The translations under genes and the position numbers were made by a program. Positions 13,562-20,069 of a DNA stretch of 32,334 nt are shown piece after piece. The notes under the pieces were generated by a model. The model had not been told where the DNA came from. It worked only from the letters and a program-made list of their open reading frames with translations, and searched no databases. Numbering within the stretch: position 1 is the first letter of the stretch; each line of letters starts with the position of its first letter. Source of the DNA: Chloroflexota bacterium (lineage in GTDB: Bacteria; Chloroflexota; Limnocylindria; Limnocylindrales; CSP1-4); contig JAJYJO010000022.1 of the NCBI GenBank assembly GCA_021789435.1, positions 1 to 32,334 of the forward strand. The letters are read 5' to 3'.

Positions 13562-16447
13562 TTGGCGAGGCGGAAGGGCGGGCCGACCCGGAACCCGGCC
13601 GTCCGCAATGAGCCGCGCTCCGTCGGCACCGCTCGGGCCCGCGACCCGCTGGCGCGCGAGGTCAAGCTGCTCGGTTCCCTCCTGGGCCAGGTGATCGCGG
13701 AGCAGGAGGGGGCTGACCTGCTCGAGCTCGTCGAGCGCGTTCGCCGGGCGACGATCGCCCTCCGGGACGGCGAGGACCCGGCTGCCCGGGCGGACCTCGA
13801 CGGTGCCCTGGAGGGGATCGACCTGGATCGGGCGGCGTCGCTCGCCCGGGGCTTCAGCCTCTACTTCCAGCTCGTCAACCTGGCACAGGAGCGCCAGGAG
13901 ACCCGCGGGCGTCGCCGGGGCGCCGACCGCGGGCAGACGCCGGAGGACGGCACCCTGGGCGGGGCGGTCGCGCAGCTCCGTCGGTGGGGCTGGTCCTCCG
14001 ATCGGATCGACGGGCTGGTGGGGCGCCTCTCGATCGCTCCGGTCCTGACCGCCCATCCGACCGAGGCGCGCCGCAGGACCCTGCTGGTCGCGCTGCGGCG
14101 GATCGAGGGTCTCCTGGCGTCGCTGGCGGACGCGGGCCTGCCGGCCGACGAGGACCGCGACCTGCGGCGGCGTCTCCGGGAGGAGATCTCGCTGCTCTGG
14201 CGGACCGGCCAGGTCCGGGCCGCCCCGCCGACCCCGCTCGACGAGGTCCGGGCGGCCATGACCTTCTTCGACCAGTCGCTGTTCGAGACGACGCCCCGCG
14301 TCTACCGCGCCCTCGACCGGGCCCTGGACCCGTCCGGGTCGGGCCGCGCCGCGGGCGCGGCCGGCGCGGCCGCCGACTCGGGCCGGACCGGGACGCGCCC
14401 GCCCCGGGTGCCTGCCTTCCTCCACTGGGGGAGCTGGATCGGCGCCGACCGGGACGGCAACCCGAACGTGACCGCCGAGCTGATCGACCGGGTCCTGGCG
14501 GTCCAGGCGGACCACGTGCTGCGCGGCTACGAGGCCGTCGCGACGCGGCTCGGCTGGACCCTGGCGGCGCAGTTCCCCGCGGGACGGCTGGACGGCCCCC
14601 TCGCCGCCCGGCTTGCCCGCGACGACGAACAGCTCTCCGAGTGGGCCCGGGAGCTCCGGTCTCGCTTCGGCGACGAACCTCTGCGCCGCCGCCTGGGCGC
14701 GATCGCGGAACGCCTGCGACGGACGCGGGCCCACCTCACCGAGCAGCCCGCACCGCTGGCGGGCCGCTACGCGGGGCCGGAGGAGCTCGTCGCGGAGCTC
14801 GCGGAGGTCCAGGCGGCGCTCGTGGCCGCCGGCCTGCCGCGGGTTGCCTGGGGCGCGGTCCAGGACTTCCGCTGGCAGGTCGAGACCTTCGGCTTCCACC
14901 TGGCCGAGCTGGAGGTGCGGCAGCACGCGGCGGTCCATGACGCGGCGCTCGAGGCGCTGGCGAGGCGGCCGCCCGATCTCGAACGCGAGCTGGTGCCGGG
15001 CGTGGTCGCCGGAGAGGTCCTCGCCACGTTCCGGGCGATGGCGGCCGCGCAGCACCGCTTCGGTGAACGGGCCTGCAGGCGCTACGTGATCAGCTTCACG
15101 CGTTCGGCGGCCGACGTCGCGGTCGTGCTGCGCCTGGCGGAGCTGGCGGGGCGGCCGGACCCACCCGCCATCCTCAGCGGAGGTTTCGGGCCAGGCGTCC
15201 CGGAGCTCGACGTCGTCCCCCTCTTCGAGACCGCCGATGCGCTGCTCTCGACCGGCGCCGTCCTGGAGGCGATCCTCGCGGATCCCGCCTACCGCGAGCA
15301 CCTTGCCGCTCGCGGCGACCGCCAGGAGGTGATGCTCGGGTACTCCGACTCGAACAAGGAGTCGGGCTTCCTGGCCGCATCCTGGATGCTCTACCGGGCG
15401 GCCGAGGAGCTGGCGACGGTCGCCCGCCGCCGGGGCGTGGTGCTGACGCTCTTTCACGGCCGGGGCGGCGCCATCGGCCGCGGCGGCGGCCCCACGAACC
15501 GGGCCATCCGGGCCCAGCCGCCGGGCTCCGTGGACGGCAGGTTCAAGATGACCGAGCAGGGCGAGGTGATCGCCGCGCACTACGCCAGCCGCTCCCTGGC
15601 AGAGCGGCAGCTCGAGCAGCTGACCAGCGCGGTGCTCCTCGCCTCGACGCCGGAGCACGACGCCGCGGCGGCAGCAGCCGCGGCCACCGGACGGCCGGTC
15701 CTCGATGAGCTGGCGGCGGAGGCGCGGGCCGCCTACCGGGCCCTCGTCTGGGAGGAGCCGGCGTTCGCCGCATATTTCCGGGCAGCGACGCCGATCGCCG
15801 AGCTGGCCGGCCTGCCTCTGGGCTCGCGGCCGGCTGCGCGCGGCCGCGGCCCGGCGGGGCTACCGGAGGCGGGGCAACGGGACGCGGGGAGGCCCGGCGA
15901 GGCGCTCGAGGAGCTGCGAGCGATCCCCTGGGTCTTCGCCTGGTCGCAGTCGCGCGTCAACCTGCCCGGCTGGTACGGCTTGGGCGCCGCGCTGGACGCC
16001 TATCGCGCCCGCCACGGCGAGGCGGGGATCGAGCGCCTGGCCAGGCTCTACCGCGACTGGCCCTTCCTGGGGAGCGTGCTGGACAACGCCGAGCTGGTCC
16101 TGGCCAAGGTGGACCTGGCCGTCGGCCGGCGGTATGCGGCCCTGGCCGCCGGCGCGCTGGGACCGGAGGCGGACAGGCTCTGGGGGCGGATCGAGGAGGA
16201 GCACCGCCGTTCCGTGGAGCTCCTCTGCCGGGTGACGGGCCGCGCCCGCCTGCTCGAGGGGTCGCCTGCCCTGCAACGCTCGCTTCACCTGCGGAGCCCC
16301 TATGTCGATGCGCTCTCCGAGCTCCAGGTGCGCCTCCTGGCGCGGCTGCGCGGACTGGCGCCCGACGACCCGGACCGCGAGCGCCTCGGCCGGCTGGTCC
16401 AGCTCACGGTCAGCGGCGTGGCGGCCGGCCTCCAGAACACGGGCTGA
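13562..16447 (+). CDS. ppc: Phosphoenolpyruvate carboxylase
   Basis: 961 residues, standard length. It carboxylates PEP with bicarbonate to oxaloacetate. The motif LTAHPTEARRRTLL contains the catalytic His (about residue 165). MLGYSDSNKESGFLAASW (about 591-608) and FHGRGGAIGRGGGPTNRAI (about 632-650) form the PEP/bicarbonate site, and the protein ends in the invariant QNTG. I chose TTG 13562 because GAGGAGG (13547-13553) lies 8 nt upstream; the frame stays open further 5' but the extra sequence is unlike PPC. An Ala/Gly/Arg-rich insertion near residues 258-280 precedes HWGSWIGADRDGNPNV. It competes with the PTS (EI) for PEP and replenishes oxaloacetate. Confidence 0.97.
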   Translation: MARRKGGPTRNPAVRNEPRSVGTARARDPLAREVKLLGSLLGQVIAEQEGADLLELVERVRRATIALRDGEDPAARADLDGALEGIDLDRAASLARGFSLYFQLVNLAQERQETRGRRRGADRGQTPEDGTLGGAVAQLRRWGWSSDRIDGLVGRLSIAPVLTAHPTEARRRTLLVALRRIEGLLASLADAGLPADEDRDLRRRLREEISLLWRTGQVRAAPPTPLDEVRAAMTFFDQSLFETTPRVYRALDRALDPSGSGRAAGAAGAAADSGRTGTRPPRVPAFLHWGSWIGADRDGNPNVTAELIDRVLAVQADHVLRGYEAVATRLGWTLAAQFPAGRLDGPLAARLARDDEQLSEWARELRSRFGDEPLRRRLGAIAERLRRTRAHLTEQPAPLAGRYAGPEELVAELAEVQAALVAAGLPRVAWGAVQDFRWQVETFGFHLAELEVRQHAAVHDAALEALARRPPDLERELVPGVVAGEVLATFRAMAAAQHRFGERACRRYVISFTRSAADVAVVLRLAELAGRPDPPAILSGGFGPGVPELDVVPLFETADALLSTGAVLEAILADPAYREHLAARGDRQEVMLGYSDSNKESGFLAASWMLYRAAEELATVARRRGVVLTLFHGRGGAIGRGGGPTNRAIRAQPPGSVDGRFKMTEQGEVIAAHYASRSLAERQLEQLTSAVLLASTPEHDAAAAAAAATGRPVLDELAAEARAAYRALVWEEPAFAAYFRAATPIAELAGLPLGSRPAARGRGPAGLPEAGQRDAGRPGEALEELRAIPWVFAWSQSRVNLPGWYGLGAALDAYRARHGEAGIERLARLYRDWPFLGSVLDNAELVLAKVDLAVGRRYAALAAGALGPEADRLWGRIEEEHRRSVELLCRVTGRARLLEGSPALQRSLHLRSPYVDALSELQVRLLARLRGLAPDDPDRERLGRLVQLTVSGVAAGLQNTG

Positions 16448-16581
16448 TCCACGGCCGACGCTTTCATGGTGCCCCGGCATCGAGGGCGCGCCCGTGGGCC
16501 CGGCGGGCCCGGTGTCGGCGTCCGTTGCGGAGCATCCAGCCTCGGGCCGCCGGGGGACCCCCGCGGTGGGCGCGAAGAGAC

Positions 16582-16587
16582 TAGGCT
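16582..16587 (+). promoter_or_regulatory. -10-like TAGGCT before nnrE (near-leaderless candidate)
   Basis: GACTAGGCT is followed by 10 nt and the ATG at 16598. No Shine-Dalgarno is present, while the next genes downstream (17397, 17728) do have one. This hexamer could drive nnrE, the small membrane gene and glpK together. Confidence 0.48.
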
Positions 16588-16597
16588 TGTCAGCCTC

Positions 16598-17404
16598 ATG
16601 GGCCATCCGTCCGTCCCGACCGAGCGCCTCGCCGTCCCCCTGCCGGCCGACGACCGGGCGATCTTCGACCTCGACCTGGCAGGCCTCGCCAGCCATTGGG
16701 CGGATGCCATGGCGCGCGCGCCGATCACGGCCGAGGCGATGACCGGCGCCGACCGGCGCGCCCAGGCGATGGGCATCCCGGGGATTCGCCTCATGGAGCA
16801 GGCCGGGACGGCCGTGGCGGCCGCGGTCCGCGCCCTGGCGCTCGAGCAGGGGCGGTGGGGAAGCGGCCCGATCCTGGTCCTGGCCGGGCCGGGCAACAAC
16901 GGCGGCGACGGTTTCGTGGCGGCGCGCCAGCTCGCTCGGCGCGGCAGCGAGGTCATCGTGGCCCTCGTCGGTGCCGAGGGCCGGCCGGGCACGCCGGACG
17001 CCGCCAGGAACTGGGACCGGCTGGAGGCCGAGGCGGGCGTGACGCGGATCCACGCGGCCGTCGCCCGCGACCTGCAGATCCTCGGCCAGGGGGTGGAACG
17101 CGCATCGGTCGTCGTCGACGCGCTGCTCGGGACCGGGGTCCGCGGCACGCTCCGGGAGCCGGTCCGCTCCGCGGTGGAGGTCGTCCGGCACGCCCGCGAG
17201 GGCGGCGTGCCCGTCCTGGCCGTCGACACTCCCACCTCGGTCGACCTGACGAGCGGCGATCTCTCGGACCCGGTCGTCCGGGCCGACGTGACCGTCACCT
17301 TCCACCGCCCCAAGGCCGGCCTGCTCACCCGGCGGGGGGCCGCCATGGCCGGCCGGGTCCTCGTGGCGCCGATCGGGATCCCACCCGAGGCGGATCGTGG
17401 CTAG
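16598..17404 (+). CDS. nnrE: NAD(P)H-hydrate epimerase (YjeF N-terminal domain)
   Basis: A 268-residue Rossmann-like YjeF_N protein. Motifs: ITAEAMTGADRRAQAMGIPGIRLMEQAG (43-70), VLAGPGNNGGDGFVAARQLARRG (94-116), catalytic-site VVVDALLGTGVRG (171-183) and LAVDTPTSVDLTSGDLSD. It epimerises R-NAD(P)HX to the S form for repair by a dehydratase. The C-terminal NnrD kinase-like dehydratase domain, often fused, is missing and is not nearby. About 40 residues precede the domain; ATG 16709 (residue 38) is an alternative start, but the -10-like TAGGCT 10 nt before 16598 favours the longer form. The stop overlaps the next gene by 8 nt. Confidence 0.92.
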   Translation: MGHPSVPTERLAVPLPADDRAIFDLDLAGLASHWADAMARAPITAEAMTGADRRAQAMGIPGIRLMEQAGTAVAAAVRALALEQGRWGSGPILVLAGPGNNGGDGFVAARQLARRGSEVIVALVGAEGRPGTPDAARNWDRLEAEAGVTRIHAAVARDLQILGQGVERASVVVDALLGTGVRGTLREPVRSAVEVVRHAREGGVPVLAVDTPTSVDLTSGDLSDPVVRADVTVTFHRPKAGLLTRRGAAMAGRVLVAPIGIPPEADRG

Positions 17405-17666
17405 CGCGCCTGCCGGCCCGCCCCCGGGCTCCCCGGCCCCCGGCTCCCAGGGCGCGCCGCGCAGCCCGGCCGGCTCGCCAGGTCTGCGCGACGTCCTGCT
17501 GATCGCCGTCGCGGTCGTGGTGGGGGTCCTGCTCCTGGAGGTCGTGACCACGGAGGTCACGCCGCTCCGCGACGCGCTCGCGTCGCTGCCGGTGGCGGTC
17601 GTCGTGCTGATCGTCGGCACCGTCGGGCTGCTGGCCCTGATGGCCCGCCGCCGGCCCTCGGCCTGA
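17397..17666 (+). CDS. Small two-TM membrane protein, function unknown
   Basis: 89 residues. A Pro/Gly/Ser-rich N-terminus (1-30) is followed by two hydrophobic helices (about 31-51 and 62-82), joined by [10 protein letters not shown], and a short basic tail ARRRPSA. It is not recognised as a named family. GTG 17397 overlaps the nnrE stop by 8 nt and has GAGG 6 nt upstream, so translational coupling is likely. glpK starts 61 bp downstream on the same strand. A structural or accessory role in the membrane next to glycerol uptake is only a guess. Confidence 0.62.
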   Translation: MASAPAGPPPGSPAPGSQGAPRSPAGSPGLRDVLLIAVAVVVGVLLLEVVTTEVTPLRDALASLPVAVVVLIVGTVGLLALMARRRPSA

Positions 17667-17727
17667 CCGGCTCTCCTCCGGCGGCCGGACGCCGACACCG
17701 CCACCACCCCATCGCGCGGAGGTGACC

Positions 17728-19263
17728 ATGGAAGGCCTCGTCCTGGCCCTGGACCAGGGGACCAGCTCCAGCCGGGCGATCCTGTTCGATCCTGGCGGCC
17801 GGCCGGTCGCCGCCGCGAGCCGCGAGTTTCCCCAGCTCTACCCGGCCCCCGGCGAGGTCGAGCACGACCCCGAGGCGATCTGGGGAAGCCAGCTGGCGGT
17901 CGCCCGCGAGGCCCTGGAGCGAGCCGCAGCGGTCGGCGCGGGTGGCATCGAGGACGTGGTCGCGGTTGGCATCGCCAACCAGCGCGAGACGACGCTCGTC
18001 TGGGAGCGGGCCACCGGACGGCCGGTCGCGAACGCCATCGTCTGGCAGAGCCGCGTCACCGCCCCGCACTGCGACGCGCTGCGGGCCCGCGGCCTCGAGC
18101 CACTGGTGCGAGCGCGCACCGGACTGCCGATCGATCCCTACTTCAGCGCCACCAAGATTCGCCACGTCCTCCGGAGCGCCCCGGGTCTCCGCGAGCGCGC
18201 CGAGCGGGGCGAGCTCTGCTTCGGGACCGTCGACAGCTTCCTCCTCTGGCGCCTGACCGGAGGCCGGGTCCACGCGACGGACGTCTCGAACGCCAGTCGG
18301 ACGCTCCTCTTCGACATCGGGCGCCTCGCCTGGGATGACGAGCTCTGCGAGCTCTTCGAGGTACCGCGGGCGATGCTCCCGGAGGTGCGTTCGAGCAGCG
18401 AGGTGCTCGGCCGGACAGAGCCCGGACTCTTCGGCCGCCCGCTGGCGGTGGCCGGCATGGCCGGCGACCAGCAGGCGGCAACGTTCGGCCAGGCCTGCTT
18501 CGAGCCGGGCGCCGCCAAGGTCACCTACGGGACCGGGGCCTTCCTGCTGCTCAACACCGGCGCGCGCCCGGTCGCCTCGGCCAACGGCCTGCTCACCACG
18601 GTCGGCTGGCGGGTCGGCGACCGGACGACCTATTGTCTCGAAGGCGCGGTCTTCGTCGCCGGGGCGGCCGTCCAGTGGCTGCGCGACGGCCTCCGTGCGA
18701 TCGAACGCTCCTCCGACGTCGAGGCTTTGGCGGCCGCCGCGGAGGCGGGCGGCGTCTACCTCGTGCCGGCGTTCGTCGGCCTCGGTGCACCCTACTGGGA
18801 TCCGTACGCCCGTGGGGCGATCCTCGGGCTCACCCGCGGCACCGGACTGCCGGAGATCGCCCGGGCGGCCGTGGACGCGATGGCCTACCAGGTCCGCGAC
18901 CTCCTCGACGCGATGGCGGCCGACCTGGGCCGGCCCGTGCGCGAGCTGCGGGTCGACGGCGGGGCGGCCGCCAACAACGGGCTCCTGCAGTTCCAGGCGG
19001 ACCTTCTGGGCGTGCCGGTGGAGCGGCCGGCCGTGGCCGAGACGACGGCCCTCGGAGCGGCCTACCTGGCCGGCCTGGCCGTGGGCTTCTGGGACGACGA
19101 GTCGTCGCTCTCCTCACGCTGGGCGCTCGACCGCCGGTTCGAGCCCGGCATGGCGCCCGAGCGCCGGGAGCGCCTCTACGCCGGCTGGCGGAAGGCGGTA
19201 GCGCGATCGCTCGACTGGGCCGCCCACGACCCCGTGCGGGAGCCGTCGGGCCCGTCGCGCTGA
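17728..19263 (+). CDS. glpK: Glycerol kinase
   Basis: A 511-residue FGGY-family kinase that phosphorylates glycerol to sn-glycerol-3-phosphate with ATP. Seen: [16 protein letters not shown] (6-21, ATP phosphate loop), [59 protein letters not shown] and the C-terminal [28 protein letters not shown]. Low-GC Gram-positive GlpK has a His near residue 230, phosphorylated by HPr, within a YHFYG-type segment; here the aligned stretch ([11 protein letters not shown]) has no His, so PTS activation by that route is unlikely. Start ATG 17728 has GGAGG 5 nt upstream. No glycerol facilitator (GlpF) is present in the window. Confidence 0.97.
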   Translation: MEGLVLALDQGTSSSRAILFDPGGRPVAAASREFPQLYPAPGEVEHDPEAIWGSQLAVAREALERAAAVGAGGIEDVVAVGIANQRETTLVWERATGRPVANAIVWQSRVTAPHCDALRARGLEPLVRARTGLPIDPYFSATKIRHVLRSAPGLRERAERGELCFGTVDSFLLWRLTGGRVHATDVSNASRTLLFDIGRLAWDDELCELFEVPRAMLPEVRSSSEVLGRTEPGLFGRPLAVAGMAGDQQAATFGQACFEPGAAKVTYGTGAFLLLNTGARPVASANGLLTTVGWRVGDRTTYCLEGAVFVAGAAVQWLRDGLRAIERSSDVEALAAAAEAGGVYLVPAFVGLGAPYWDPYARGAILGLTRGTGLPEIARAAVDAMAYQVRDLLDAMAADLGRPVRELRVDGGAAANNGLLQFQADLLGVPVERPAVAETTALGAAYLAGLAVGFWDDESSLSSRWALDRRFEPGMAPERRERLYAGWRKAVARSLDWAAHDPVREPSGPSR

Positions 19264-19280
19264 CCCGGGCGGGCCGCGGC

Positions 19281-19316
19281 CGGGCCTGGTCGGGCCGGGC
19301 CTGGTCGGGCCGGGCC
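19281..19316. repeat. 15-bp tandem repeat, about 2.4 copies, after glpK
   Basis: The unit CGGGCCTGGTCGGGC occurs at 19281-19295 and again exactly at 19296-19310, followed by a partial third copy (CGGGCC). It lies just 3' of glpK and probably arose by slippage. Confidence 0.85.
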
Positions 19317-19328
19317 GGACGGTCGCCC

Positions 19329-19348
19329 CTATGCGAGTCACCGCATAG
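19329..19348 (-). promoter_or_regulatory. Dyad element copy 1, CTATGCG-AGTCAC-CGCATAG
   Basis: A perfect 7-bp inverted repeat with a 6-nt centre. The minus-strand reading (centre GTGACT) matches copy 3 at 17 of 20 positions and copy 2 at 16 of 20, so copy 1 is inverted relative to the other two by its centre. Arms plus an asymmetric centre fit a dimeric regulator's operator, or less likely a site-specific recombination site. It lies 66 bp after the glpK stop. Apart from the three dyads, the 512-bp gap 19264-19775 holds a tandem repeat, a GC hairpin and two -10-like hexamers, but no gene. Confidence 0.75.
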
Positions 19349-19354
19349 CCCGAC

Positions 19355-19390
19355 GGCGGCCGCCGGCGCACCACGGCGGCCGCCTGGTGC
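19355..19390. terminator. GC-rich palindrome cluster, weak terminator candidate after glpK
   Basis: The self-complementary 10-mer GGCGGCCGCC occurs twice, 20 bp apart (19355-19364, 19375-19384). The second copy is enclosed by GCACCA (19368-19373) and TGGTGC (19385-19390), giving a long stem. There is no T-tract. It may slow or end glpK transcription. Confidence 0.35.
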
Positions 19391-19410
19391 CCGCCGGAGC
19401 TCCCTGGACC

Positions 19411-19430
19411 TCATGCGGTGATTGGCATAG
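19411..19430 (+). promoter_or_regulatory. Dyad element copy 2 (variant)
   Basis: TCATGCGGTGATTGGCATAG. Arms ATGC and GCAT are kept, the centre is GTGATT, and the spacing to copy 1 is 82 bp centre to centre. Like copy 1 on the top strand, it is followed by CCCG and a CGG-rich stretch, so similarity extends a few bases beyond the dyad. Confidence 0.7.
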
Positions 19431-19564
19431 CCCGCCGGAGGCGGCCGGGTGCCGACCGCGCGCTCCGTGTGGGCCGGGCGGCAGGTCGTGGGGCGCGCCG
19501 CCGGCGGCCCGGGCGGCAAAGGGCCCCTGGGTTCGGTTGGGCGGGTTCGGCCCGGGTGGAGCTG

Positions 19565-19584
19565 TTATGCGGTGACTCGCATGT
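19565..19584 (+). promoter_or_regulatory. Dyad element copy 3, next to a -10-like TAGCCT
   Basis: TTATGCGGTGACTCGCATGT, with arms ATGCG and CGCAT and centre GTGACT. It is 154 bp from copy 2. TAGCCT at 19591-19596 lies just downstream, so the dyad would cover the -35 zone of that promoter, a normal position for a repressor site. Confidence 0.75.
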
Positions 19585-19590
19585 CGCCGG

Positions 19591-19596
19591 TAGCCT
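19591..19596 (+). promoter_or_regulatory. -10-like TAGCCT downstream of dyad copy 3
   Basis: The hexamer fits TAnnnT. Its -35 zone (about 19568-19573) falls inside dyad copy 3. It would give the ptsH-ptsI-glpABC mRNA a leader of about 170 nt. Confidence 0.35.
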
Positions 19597-19703
19597 CCGC
19601 CCCCGGGCGGTCGGCGACCGGCGGGCCGGGCGAAACGCCGGGCGGGAGGTGCCGGGGGGCCGTGGACGATGCCGTTCGGCCGACGGGCCGGGCCCGTTTG
19701 GCC

Positions 19704-19709
19704 TACCCT
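19704..19709 (+). promoter_or_regulatory. -10-like TACCCT upstream of ptsH
   Basis: TACCCT in GCCTACCCTTTCGG. A start near 19716 gives a leader of about 60 nt with AAGGAG at 19763-19768 before the GTG. No clear -35. Confidence 0.38.
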
Positions 19710-19775
19710 TTCGGCGAGGATGGAAGGTGCCGGCCGCCGCTCCCGAGGCCGGTCAGATCGCGAAGGAGCGCGCCG

Positions 19776-20060
19776 GTGACGACTGCCGAGGTCGAAGTCC
19801 GAAACCCGTCGGGGCTGCACGCGCGGCCGGCCGCCGAGTTCGTCAGGGCTGCTGCCCGCTTCAAGTCCCGTATCCGCGTCGAGAACCTGACGGCCGGGCG
19901 GCCGGCCGGCGAGGCGAAGAGCATCCTGGGTGTCCTGGCCTGCGGCGTCCTGAAGGGTCACCGGGTGCGGATCTCGGCGGAAGGAGAGGACGAGACCGCG
20001 GCCGTCCCGGTGCTCGTGGCGCTGATCGAGAGCGGCCTCGGCGAGCCGCTCGGCGGCTAG
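19776..20060 (+). CDS. ptsH: HPr phosphocarrier protein
   Basis: A 94-residue HPr. His15 in NPSGLHARPAAEFV is the phosphorylation site used by EI. The region equivalent to the regulatory Ser46 reads GEAKSILGVLACGV with Ser at residue 49, after a small insertion (LTAGRPAG). A Ser is present, so HPr kinase control is possible, but no hprK is in the window. GTG 19776 has AAGGAG 7 nt upstream. It is the first gene of a tight five-gene row with ptsI and glpABC. With no EII genes nearby, DhaM (5101-5514) is its likeliest phosphate acceptor. Confidence 0.95.
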   Translation: MTTAEVEVRNPSGLHARPAAEFVRAAARFKSRIRVENLTAGRPAGEAKSILGVLACGVLKGHRVRISAEGEDETAAVPVLVALIESGLGEPLGG

Positions 20061-20069
20061 GAGCGATCG

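Noticed and set aside
12839-15658. 939-codon open frame on the minus strand opposite ppc
   Set aside because: It lies antisense to ppc, whose motifs are complete. Its translation is low-complexity Arg/Pro/Gly/Ala with no domain, the usual mirror frame in high-GC coding DNA.
19418-19775. Coding frame upstream of ptsH in the 512-bp gap
   Set aside because: Open frames there are Gly/Arg-rich, run through the dyad repeats and have no ribosome site; HPr homology starts at GTG 19776.
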